From: Parapristionchus giblindavisi
Taxonomy: Eukaryota > Nematoda > Chromadorea > Rhabditida > Diplogasteridae
DNA: 64,000 nt
NCBI GenBank assembly: GCA_943737045.1
Contig: CALSFV010000103.1
Location: 62,001-126,000, forward strand
Reading direction: 5' to 3'
A program made the translations under genes and the position numbers. The notes below the pieces were generated by a model. That model had not been told where the DNA came from, searched no databases, and saw only the letters and a program-made list of their open reading frames with translations. Positions 35,854 to 47,310 of this stretch are shown here, one piece after another; the first letter of the stretch is position 1, and the number at the start of each line of letters is the position of its first letter.

Positions 35854-38800
35854 TTATTGAGCAAAGAATCGACTTTTTCCCTTGGTTGGATTAGTAAGAG
35901 GAGAATTCCACATAGCTGATGATGTTCTCTTAGGATACTTATTAGATGGTTTGAATATAACATTGAGATCAGGTTCAATAATATCACCAAAGAAAGTATC
36001 TAAATACATTTTATTATTTCTTCATAAATAAAATGAATACATACCACAATCAAATGGTGGATTGTGACGAATGTTTTCAAGAGTTCGAGATAACTGAAAT
36101 TATTGATTGATTACATCAATATCTTAAGAATAATTAATTAAAATATATTATGGTCATACATAAGGCTGTGAAGCCCATTTAGGTACTTTCTTCTTAGGAT
36201 TCTCTTCATCATCTGTTTCATCTCCACTACTCAAATCATCTACTCCATAATTTGTATCACTTGCAGCCATCACTATCTTCTCTGGTGTCATATCATATCT
36301 ACAATCAATCAATCAATAATCAATCAATCAATCAATAATCTATCTATCTATAAGTACTTACGATGATGATTGAGATTCATTTAATATATGTTGTTTGTGT
36401 TTGAATACAACAGGAGTTTTCATTTTCTTTTCTGTTTCTTCTTTCAATCTTCTTTCTTTTTCTTTTTCTATTCTATCTCTTTCTTCCCTATCCTTTCTAG
36501 CTTTCTCTTCTTCTCTTCGTTTTCTTTCTTCTTCCCTTTTCTTCTCATCTTCTTTAATTCTAGCAACTCTTTCTTCTTCTTCCTTCATTTTCTTCTTCTG
36601 ATCATTAACTCATTAATATCATATCAAACAAAGACAATGAATGAATGAATCATACCATAAGTGCTTCCTCTTCCATCCTTCTTTTTCTATCTAATTCAAG
36701 TCTTTCTCTTCTCATTCTTTCATCATCTTCACTAGTATCACTCCATTCAGTTACCATTCGTGGATGAATATTCTGAATATTCATCACAATTAAGTCTATC
36801 CAATTCATTCTAATCATATACTACTATCACTATATCATTCATCAATTCATTCAATCAATCAATCAATAATATCAAAGATAATACATTAGCAGTTCGATGA
36901 TGTTTATAAGGTATTCCAGGTGTATGAGGAGATTGAATCAATCTCTTTCTTATTCCATCAGGACTTTGATTACGACGAATTGGAGTCTATAATTGACATG
37001 ATTAGATAAATATACATATAGTATAAAGATGGAATATACCTTTGGTTGTCTACTCGGTGATTGACCATTCCTCTTTTGTAGCTCAGCAACAGCATTTTCC
37101 TTCTTAATTCTTTCAATTCTTGATTGTTCTCTTTTTTGTTCTTCTTCTAATTGTTTAGCTTTAACTTTCAAAGCTCTTTCTTCTCTATCTTTTCTAGCTC
37201 TATCTGCTTTCTCCCTCAACTGTTCTTCTTTTAATGTCACTGCTGCATTTCCTTTCTCTTCCAATTTCCGCAGAGTTTCTGCTCTTCTCTACAATATCAA
37301 TCGATAATTATATCAGTCAATCGATATTTATACCTCATCCTCCCTAGATTTGCCTTGACAATTCAAATTACGAGGAGCAGGTTTAGGACATTGATTTTTG
37401 TGTTTAATAGGAGAAGATGAAATAGATGAACTAGTAGAAGTTGTTTCATTGATTAGCACCCGAACTACTGTTCTCTATAATAGATATCATTCATTCATAT
37501 CAAATGGAGAGATAAGATAACATATTCAAATTTACTTATATAATAAGAGTTAAGATATTTTATATGATATAGAAAAGATATTTTTTTATAATTAAGTATT
37601 TCAAGATATCTTTACATGTACTGCATGGAATGTTTATCTATCTATCTTCCAATCGATACACCAAAAGTGAATATAACAAGATAAAAGTACATACAGTAGC
37701 AGCAATTGGAGGATGACGAATTGGATTTACTCGAGAAGGAGATTTATGAAGATTACGAGATGGAGATGAACTTATTCCATCCAATCGATCACGACTCAAA
37801 TATAATGGAGATTGAATAAGATTAATCCAAATCATATCGTAATGTTAATTTCATAAGTTATCCAAGAAAGAAAATAAAACAAATATAAAAATTCGATACG
37901 AAGGAGTAGAAGATGGAGGTTTATGAGAATCTTCATTGACAATCTTCTGAAAGATATTACATTATAGACAATAATCTTCTTTATCACAGTCCTTTTAATC
38001 GTCTGTCCACCCAAATTATGAGGCACATTTGCGTTAGAGAGAAAAACCAAAGATATTGAAAATTGATGTAAACCGTAAATTTATTTTCCAATTTTGCATG
38101 CAGTTGTTTATATGTAAAATGTAATAATTGGCGGGTTAACTAGGGACTATGAATGAATTGAATCGATAAGAGTACCTTTGATCTTGTTAAACGAGTTGAT
38201 CGTACAGGAGTTTCCTAAATTTAGAAATGTATAATACAATATATAATGGATAAAAAATAATTATAACACGCTATCTGAGAAAGTCGACATATATGTGGTA
38301 TCGACGAAAAATTGATTTTTCTGTTTTATGTATGATAATTACAGGCATCATGAGTGTTGTTCACTGGTACTTGGAAATTCCTTCCAATTGAAAATTCGTT
38401 CCAGGAGGTGATCACACAACGACTTGGCGCCTTTTCCTAAAAAGTTTATTTCGAATCCAATCGATTCGGGAGTGAGTGCAATGGACTCCTTGGCGAATTC
38501 TAAGAAACTATTGCTGAGGAAAGTTTTTTGATCAAAGATCAACGAAGGATGGAATTCGGAAATTTTCAGAAAAAAATTCACATTAAATTAATTCTCACTA
38601 TTTTCCCATGGCCCAGGTAAATTTTTTATTTGCTCAAAAGCTTCTGCATATTATATTACACCTTTAGTTTAAAAGTGGTAATTTTTGAAATCTGGGAAAA
38701 TCAATTTTGTTTGCTGTATTCAATTGTGGTGAGGATTGGCGACGTTCTCTAAAAAGTTTATTTCTAATCTAATCGATTCAGGACTGGGCACATTCGAATC

Positions 38801-41360
38801 CATGTCTAATTCTAAGAAACTATTGCTTAGGAGAGTTTTTCGATTAACGGTCAACGAACGCTGGAATTGGGAATTTTCGATAAAAAATGTTTACATTAAA
38901 TTAATTCTCATTATTTTTCATGGCAAATGTAAACTTTTTATTTGCTCAATCGCTTCTACATAGTGAGAAATATGGAAAATAGTGAGAATTAATTTAATGT
39001 AAACATTTTTTTCGAAAATTCCTAATTCCAGCGTTCGTTGACCGTTGATCGAAAAACTCTCCTAAGCAATAGTTTCTTTGAATTAGACAAGGATTCGAAT
39101 TCGCCCAGTCCTCAATCGATTAGATTAAAAATAAACTTTTTAGAGAACGTCGCCAATCCTCACCACAATTAAGTTCAACGAACAAAATTGATTCGTTTAC
39201 AATTTTCCCAGTTTTCAAAAATTACCACTTTTAAACTAAAGGTGTAGTATAATATGCAGAAGCTATTCACCCCCCCCCCCCCCCATTCCCCAACCCCGCC
39301 CTGAGTCACCTTTCATTTATTTCTTTCTTCTAGATAGCGAAGTCAATATCATCACCTATTTATTTTTGTTCATATAATTTTCATGTGTCGTTGCATGCGT
39401 GTGCATGTAGATAAAATATAATATATAATATATATTGAGCAAATAAAAAATTTACCTGGTCCATGGGAAAATAGCGAGAATTAATTTAATGTGAATTTGT
39501 TTCTGAAAATTCCCGAATTCCAGCCTTCGTTGATCTTTGATCAAAAAACTTTCCTCAGCAATAGTTTCTTAGAATTCGCCAAGGAGTCCATTGCACTCAC
39601 TCCCGAATCGATTGGATTCGAAATAAACTTTTTAGGAAAAGGCGCCAAATCGTTGTGGTCACCTCCTGAAGCGAATTTAAATTTTTTTTAATTGGAAAAA
39701 ATTTCCAAGTACCAGTGAACTACACTCATGGTGCCTGTAATTATCATACATAAAACATAAAAATCCATTTTTCATCGATACCAAAAAAAATTCAGTTGTT
39801 GAATTTTCTCAGATAGTGTGATTTATAAAATAGCATATAATAAGAGAAGAATTGTAGGGACGGCAACGCATTGCTTATCAAAACGTTATAAAATTCCGAT
39901 ATCTCTATTTTCCGATTAATTCGACCACCCCATTTTATCAAAACAGAAAGTTTTTTTTTCTGTTTTACAAGAAAAAGGAAAACAGAGAAATGAAGCTACA
40001 GTAATCATCTCAATTCGTGCTCACTAGGTCACAACCATTTTCTTGTACGTAAAATTCAATATTCATTACGTACCCGCATAATAATGTATAAATATTATAT
40101 ATTAATAATTTGATGATTCATGGATCGGTCAAGACGTATAGACATCCTTGTACGGTGTAACTGTTCTCTAACTGTTAAGCTCTACGAATTATTTCATACG
40201 AATGAATCAACGTTGCCAACTGTTTAATTCCTTTTCCAAATTTCGTATTGATACGCACACTATCATACATTTTCATACACTCACAATGTGAGGATTGACC
40301 CACTACATACGGCTCATTTTCAGGGTCGACCCACACAATAAAGATCATTTTTATATGAAAGATTACAATTTAAGCGAAAAATAACGATTTTTCTACATCG
40401 TCCCACTATATAAAAATAATTCGGTGATAGCACCGAAAATGTATGCACACTATGCCAGAAAAGAACTATCAATGCGCTCATAGTTATATGGTTGACTTTT
40501 CTCGTTCGAAATACTTGAAATTGAAAGTATTCAATACTTACAGATTCAACTATTTCCTTTGGTTGTTTTTCGTTGATCGATCCAGTAGAATGAATCTCTT
40601 CCTTTATTTCTCGATCAGTAATCTAAAGAGATTATTGATAAATACAAGATAAGAAAAGATATAATGACCATTGGAGTTGTAATTGGAGGAGGAACAGGAG
40701 AAGTATCACATTTAACTCTTCTAGATATATCACTTCTTTTTGAAGGAGGAATATTCTCTTCTGCTTCATCATCTCTATCCAAATTAAGAGGCTTTCTACT
40801 ATTATGCTTACTGCAATATACACTATATATAGATGAGACAATGAAATAAGGAACTCACTTTGCCAAAGAGATCCCAAGATTATCAAACATGTCAATAGTA
40901 TCTTTAATCTTAGCAAATGCATTCTCTCTTTTAGGAGTCTTTGGTACAGCTTTTGATCCACCACTGAATAAACATTACATTATATGTATGAAACGATATA
41001 TAATAGTCATAGGTCGAATAGCTACGTTACAGATTTGCACAATGCGGTCTGGTTTTCACAAAAAAAATCAGAAAACGTAGTCAGGTTTTCACAAAAGGCT
41101 TCGTAGTTCGCAACACACTTATCGACGTATGATTAAAATACTTACATATCTTCACAATCTTGCTTAACATATGCCTTTATATTCGTGATCCATTTTGTAT
41201 GCTCTTGTAAACATTCTCCGAATTCAGCTAATGCATTAAGTGATATAGATGTGAAGTTAAGATCTATATCAACTCCTCGTAATATAAAGTCTTCAAGGCT
41301 TGGTAACTCTGTTTGCTCTTCTTTTACAATCTTCTTCACTCGAGTCCGTTTAGGCGGCAT
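35854..41360 (-). CDS. icp-1: INCENP (inner centromere protein)
   Basis: Scaffold of the chromosomal passenger complex. It places and activates Aurora B kinase at centromeres and the spindle midzone. The N-terminus (MPPKRTRVKKIVKEEQTELP, then WITNIKAYVKQDCEDM) is the centromere-targeting region that binds survivin and borealin in other animals. The middle is Ser/Pro/Arg-rich with several SP and TP sites. A long Lys/Glu/Arg single-helix stretch follows (EEERVARIKEDEKKREEERK). The C-terminus is the IN-box: YGVDDLSSGDETDDEE, PKWASQPY, FGDIIEPDLNVIFKP and KYPKRTSSAMWNSP, which contains the TSS motif phosphorylated by Aurora B. About 15 exons. TTTCAG lies one base before the ATG, a likely trans-splice acceptor. 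One intron is swollen by foldbacks. Confidence 0.94.
38262..39832. repeat. Compound foldback in an INCENP intron
   Basis: The outer arms (about 38262-38590 and 39440-39832) start ACACGCTATCTGAGAAAGTC and contain TTTATGTATGATAATTACAG and its complement. Inside is a second inverted repeat (about 38720-39200), centred near 38960 and built of diverged versions of the same sequence. A C run and TATA-rich sequence lie at 39269-39440. A partial copy is at 62262-62620. Confidence 0.82.
41005..41135. repeat. Short MITE in INCENP intron 1
   Basis: Begins ATAGGTCGAATAGCTACG and ends AACACACTTATCGACGTAT, with GGTTTTCACAAAA repeated inside. It resembles the ends of the element in the ATP synthase f intron (about 50190-50265). 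Confidence 0.6.
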
Positions 41361-41971
41361 GCTGAAACCACCACAAAATGAATTGAGAAAATAGGGAATG
41401 AATACACAATTATACTGATGAATAATATGCAAATGATATTAGTTGAACGCAATTAGCATTGCTCTTTGACAATTGTAAGAGCCAAAGATCTTACAATTGG
41501 AAAATAACGATGCACATAGATACAGATAATGCGATTTACAAAAAGTCACAATTAGGACAATTAGCAGACGATACTGAACAAATTATTTTAAAGACATTTA
41601 AAAAAATCAGTTCGTGATGGGATATGAAGTGCCATATTTTGAGGCCATAATCTGAAAATCCTGAGGAAAAAGTAGTTTTTTTATATTTGCTGTGTCACGA
41701 ACTTAACTAATGTTTCAAATCTCATAAGCTTCTAAAACAAATCGATAACATTAAAAATCAGTAAAACGAAAAATTGATGAATCCCGCCAAAAACGAAAAT
41801 TGTTTAAACTTAGGAAACGGCGTACATTTCACCAGCTAGTGATGGTGCATTTTCTAAATAATTTTGCAGCTCTCACAATTTATCGTCCACACCTTGCATG
41901 ACATGTCCAACACGATTGATTAATAATTATTTATTGATGTTGTACTTGATTTATATCCCTTTGTTTCAAGC
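41361..41971. other. Divergent promoter region INCENP / SRP72
   Basis: 611 bp between two start codons pointing apart. It contains the hairpin CAATTGTAAGA...TCTTACAATTG at about 41471-41501. Nothing else is recognised. Confidence 0.5.
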
Positions 41972-44900
41972 ATGGCGTCTGCAGAAGGCGCCGGAGGAAT
42001 ACGTCAATGTTATATAGATATTGCTAAGGTCGATACTACCGGAGATTATGACCGCGCATTGAAGGCTGCTAATAGACGTTAGTTTATATTTCCGCAATGC
42101 TTTATATTTTCGTGTATTAAAGTTCTTTACATCTTTTCTCATGTATTGCAATGACTGTGCTTAAAACGGGGAACATCTCCTGAAGATTTAGTTAAATTAT
42201 TTGCAGTTTTGAAGAAGTTTCCAAAAGAGGGAAGGTATGCGTTCAAGTGCAAACTCGTTGCTCTCATCCAACTAGGAATGTATGATGATGCTCTTATCCT
42301 CATCAAGAAGACTTCATCACATGATATGGGGTGACCGAAACATTATATTCCGACGTTATTCTTGATTATATTACAGTCCAGTTCATTTTGAGAAGGCTTA
42401 CATCCACTATAGATTGAATGAGAATGATCAAGCTTTGGAAGAACTAGCTAAGGGTAAAGATGAAATGCGTGTAAAGGAATTGAAGGCTCAAATTCTATAT
42501 AGGCTTGGACGTATGGAGGTGCTTAATCTTCATCGATATTTTAGACTTCTTTGATGTTGAAAGTATTAACTCTTTTTTTTACAGGAAGCTTACGAATTGT
42601 ACAAAGATCTTCTGAAGAATGAGAGTGATGATAATGATCAGGAGAGAAAGGCCAATATGATAGCTGTTGAAGCTCAATTGGCCAGTCATGGAAAGAATAC
42701 AGTAAAAATATATATTGTTTATTACTATATACATATATTCTTATAAGGTTTCAATCGTCGATTCTCTTGATACATTCGAACAATTGTATAATGCATCTTG
42801 TATCGATATCGAGAAAGATCAATTTTCTCAAGCTCTTAAGAAGTTGGATAAAGCTATCCGTAAGTTGAATTATTTAAAGGGAGAGTAGCCTCTTTGAAAA
42901 AAACAAAGTCCGGAAATTCTGTTTTGAATTCCTGCCTTAATGCATTTTTTTGGAGCCGGAGCTTCCCAACACGTGAACTCTACCACAACATACGGTAATC
43001 GCCTGAAAAGTGATCAATAACACACGATTGAATTGATTCTGTGTAAATCTAAAGGGGGGAAGAGAGGGAGAGAGGCTAGGGAATTGGTTCCTCGATGTCC
43101 ATTATGGATCAATCGATGCACATAAGGTAGATCAAATAAAGTTGTTTATCTATTATCTCTTCATCGACTCGGTCAGTGTCATCCATAGCGTAGTGGTAAG
43201 TGCTCTCTTCCTTGTCGCGTTCGAGAAGGTTCAATTCCTCGCCCAACAGCCAATTTTTGCTCATTATTTCTTGTTTCTGTGGTAGAGTTATCGCGTTGGG
43301 AAACAATGGAGGGAATTGAAAGACTGAAAAGTAGAGGGGTTACTGTCCCTTTAATTGTCATATAATTTGATTGTATTACAGCACTTGCTCGAGAAGCTCT
43401 AACTGAAGATGGATTGAATGATGAAGAAATTGAAGAAGAAAATGCTAGTCTGACCCTTCAAAGAGCATTCATTCTTCATAAAATGGGAAAGATTGATGAA
43501 GCATATGATATATATGAGAAGATCGAATCCATCAAGTTAGTTATATTACAGTCATTTCCATTGGATATATTATCCATTATAGACCTAATGACAAATCTGT
43601 TATGGCTTCTGTTCTAAACAATCTTGCATCTGTCTCTCATCGTAACAATTTGAATGATGCTCGTAAGAAACTAAAGGCAGCCACACAAATAGATACATCT
43701 AAATTGAGTAGACATCAACGAGTTACTCTTCTATTCAATCAGGTATATTGTATATTATATATTATCGATTAGTATTATCTTTCTATTATTTAGGCATTGG
43801 TTCTTCTTCTATCTAATCAACGTGAACCATCAAAGAGAGTATTGGATCAATTAGTAACAGAATATGGTAGTTGGAGAGAAGTTGAATTGACTGAAGCAGC
43901 TCTTCATTGGAAAGCTAAAGATGCTGATAAAGCAGTGGCTGCTCTTCCATCTAAAGATCCTCTATCCATTCTTGCTAGAGTACACATTCTTGTTAATCTA
44001 GGTATCGTAGTCTCCATTCAAATTGATAGTCTATCTACTATCTACTATGTCTATCTGTATATATCTATTATAGGAAAGATGGATGAGGCTCTGAATGAAT
44101 TGTCAAGTCTTCCAGAAGATGTTAGATCAAAAGTAGGAATTGTATCATTGAAAGCTGCTATTCTTGAAGCTAAAGGAGATGTTGATGGATCTGTCAATAC
44201 AATCAATAATGCTAAGAAAGGGTAACTAATTATGTTATGTTCTTTGATCTTTGAATCTAATAATATATATGGAATTAATTATAATATTGTATTATAGATG
44301 GAAAGGAGATGAAGCATCTCGTGCTCTTGATTCACTTGCTGAACTTGAAACGAAAAGAGGCAAATATGATGAAGCTGCTATTCATCTTGAACAATTGTAC
44401 AAGTAAGATCATTATGATAATGAAGTATCATTGTATAATCCATTCTATTGTATAGAAATGATTCATCAAATATTGGAGTAATATCTCGTCTTATTCGTGC
44501 TTATTCATATTGTGAACCAGGAAAGGCTGATACATTGAGAGAGAAAGCATTCCCTGAAGGAAAGAATGATTCTATTGATGTTGATGTATTAGAAGAAAGT
44601 GATTGGATTCTATATGGAAAGAAGTACAATAAGAAAGAAGCCAAAGATGGAGTTACTCAAGATGATACTGTACGTGTCCATCCCCGCGCTGTCAAATATA
44701 TATCTTGATTACAGGAAATTGTTACTGGAAAACTACACAAGAGAAAGAGAAAGCGTACTATCCTTCCCAAAAACTTTGATCCTAATGTACAACCTGATCC
44801 TGAAAGGTATCATTGTCAAAGAAATAGTTTGATGTTTGATCTTTACTATTATAGATGGCTACCTAAAGAAGAACGTAGTGCATATAAGAAGAAGAGGAAG

Positions 44901-45074
44901 AATCGTGAAAGAGAAGTAGGACGTGGTACACAGGGATCAGCAGCTGCACCATCTATTGAGTATAAAGGAGCTGATCCAACTAGTAGTCCTAGACCTATTC
45001 CTACTGAAGGACCTAGACAACAGATTAAGAATCAACAGAAGAAGAAAAAGGCTAAAGGAGGAAATAAATGGTGA
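41972..45074 (+). CDS. srpa-72: SRP72 (signal recognition particle subunit)
   Basis: SRP72 binds the S domain of SRP RNA together with SRP68 and helps target ribosomes to the ER. The TPR-type helical repeats are visible: GDYDRALKAANRLLKKFPKE, FEKAYIHYRLNENDQALEEL, QILYRLGRMEEAYELYKDLL, ERKANMIAVEAQLASHG, FEQLYNASCIDIEKDQFSQA, LQRAFILHKMGKIDEAYDIY and others. The C-terminus has the RNA-binding signature PDPERWLPKEERSAYKKKRK, then RGTQGSAAA, a Pro/Ser tail and a Lys-rich end. The first intron uses the acceptor TTTGCAG before TTTTGAAGAAG. One intron (42855-43379) holds a tRNA-like segment. There are about twelve exons. Confidence 0.95.
43170..43252 (+). repeat. tRNA-like segment in an SRP72 intron
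   Basis: ATAGCGTAGTGGTAAGTGCT resembles a D-arm/A box. About 50 bp on is GAAGGTTCAATTCCTCGCCC, a B box. The T stem has mismatches and no acceptor stem closes, so I read it as a tRNA-derived repeat or a dead tRNA. It shares GTAGTGGT and GGTTCAATTCCTCG with the CWC27 foldback. Confidence 0.4.
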
Positions 45075-45314
45075 TGATCATCGAAATGTAAACATTTCTT
45101 TATTTCCTTTAAACTTATCATTCCTTCATATTGTTTAAATTATTGTTTAAAACAGAGGTATCTTAGATAAATAATTTATCTTTTTATTACTTCTATATGG
45201 AATAATACAGTTAGAATTGGAATAATGCTAGTGAATGAATGAATGGACAATATACCAGTAGTGAGTGTAACACAGATTTGATACCCGATAGATAAAAGAG
45301 TATAGACAATACAT

Positions 45315-46963
45315 TTACAATGTACGAGATAGAAGATAATATCCAGCTGCTGCACTAAATGCTCCTGCCATAAACACAACCTCAAGACATTTCATTGATT
45401 AAGATATGAATGAATAGACAAATGAACCTGTATTGCATATCTTGATAAAGATGAAACTATTGGAACTATTGTAGATGTTGGAGGTGAGCTCTCTTTGTAT
45501 GCTCTTAGATATCTATAATGAGATATAGTATGATATGAGACATTCATTCATTGTCACTTACTTTCCCTGTAGAAGTAAAGGAGGAATCAATCGAGCTAGA
45601 TAAAGTGAATCAGAGATAAGAGAATCCATTGGAAGTTTTGATGGAATTGTACCCAAGAGATGATGGAGAAGAGGCATTTCACGTTCTCAATAAATATGAA
45701 TGATTAAGTTAAGAGGATTTAGATGATACCACACGATATGATATCATTCCTTCGATATAGAATACATGCTGCAGAGAAATATATGGGAAGTAGAGGATCA
45801 GATGAGAGAAATACATCGAATACACGAACAATCTATCATTGAATACAATGATATGTAGATGTTCAGATAAATATACCTGACTATAATTATGAAGAGAATG
45901 AGAAAACCATGTTAGAGGCCAGCTCAATGCAAATATTGGTCCCAATTGAACCTTTAAAAGATACAATACATTTGAATATAATATTGTGTTGTACTTCTCT
46001 GAATATAGACTCAAGATGTGGATCAACGCGTGATAATATAACATAGATCAATTCAAGTTGTTTACATACTCCTTCATCCAGAGATAATGATAAATAGTTA
46101 TGAAATACACCCTATTAAACATTGCATATCATATACATTACATATACATACAATGAACTAACTTTTCGAACTAAGTTCCTCCCCATTTCTTCAGCATCAT
46201 CTTTTCCCACAACAAGCAACAATGTAAGAAAAACATCGTGCAATCCTAAATTCATGACGTGGTCAAAATAATTATAAAATTCAACATCATACCTTGATAA
46301 TACTGAAAATCTCGCCTTCCCGATATCACTTTAATAATAAGTGGGGTGAGTTGAGACTGCAAATGAATGAATCATCGATTGTGAAATGATTCAATGTCAA
46401 ACCTGTAGTTCATTACGATCATCTTCATCAATATTGGGAGGAAATCGAGCAAGAGTTCGATGAACATCTAATTGAACTTGATTCCATTCTTTATGAGTAT
46501 TTGCTTCTGATTCGGACAACTACAACGATCATTGTACAAATGAATGGGAGAATCAAGAACGATACTTCATCCAATTCTTCACTCCTTTTATCCACATCAT
46601 CAGATACAAACTTATAGATATTTCTAGCGAGAACAGGCCATACTCTTTTCCTTATGCCATCATCAAGTAAACCACCAGTACTTCTAGCTAAGTCCCGAAG
46701 AGTATCCACATGAGCATCAAGATTTCCTCAAAATCAAACAAGTACATAACCATTTTCTGTATGATATTACCTTCATGATCCGCAAGAAAACACTCTATTG
46801 TTTTCTTCTTTCGCGTTGCGGCACTCATTCGAGATAAATTTAGCGCATCGTTTCTACCATTTTGATTGCTGTTAGACAAATCTACACAAGAAGAAACATC
46901 TAGCCACTTTTCATCTATTAATTCGGTCGATTTGCTAGGGGAGCAAGGCTCCGACAGCGACAT
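45315..46963 (-). CDS. tbc-20: TBC1D20-type Rab GTPase-activating protein
   Basis: ER-anchored GAP for Rab1 and Rab18, which controls ER-to-Golgi traffic and autophagosome maturation. The TBC domain shows GGLLDDGIRKRVWPVLARN, the arginine finger in QLDVHRTLARFPPNIDEDD, the glutamine finger in GRRDFQYYQG, then GLHDVFLTLLLVVG and LGPIFALSWPLTWFSHSL. Both catalytic residues are therefore present. The C-terminus is a hydrophobic anchor (VVFMAGAFSAAAGYYLLSR), as in the human protein. The N-terminus (MSLSEPCSPSKSTELIDEKW) is species-specific. The stop is at 45315-45317. It converges with SRP72, whose stop is 240 bp away. Confidence 0.92.
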
Positions 46964-47310
46964 CCAGCTAAAGTAGAGAGATCAGACATTAAACATATGT
47001 GAAACCATACTGAGAAAAAAGTTTAGAACGAAATAATTAAAAAGAAAAGAAGAACTATAGTTCTCTTCAAAGTATCGCAAACTAAACTTTTTTGGCTATT
47101 TGCCAAAAAATAAAGACTTTCATATGTGCCGCGTTACCGTATTTCAACCATTCTGTCACTAGAAGTTCAGTTTCATTGTGTGATCGTGGTTTTACTGAAT
47201 GGTTTCTGGAAGGCTGTGGTTTTTCGATAATTTCTATGTTTTTCGTGACTTTTTTCATTAATGGACACATTTGTATCATGTATTTGAGTTGCTTATTGTG
47301 CTGTTGCAGG
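46964..47310. other. Divergent region TBC1D20 / ATP synthase f
   Basis: 347 bp with no exon recognised. GCTGTTGCAG lies one base before the ATP synthase f ATG and is a good trans-splice acceptor candidate. Confidence 0.45.

Noticed and set aside
43170..43252. A functional tRNA gene inside the SRP72 intron
   Set aside because: The A and B boxes are recognisable but the T stem is mismatched and no acceptor stem closes, so it is listed only as a tRNA-like repeat.
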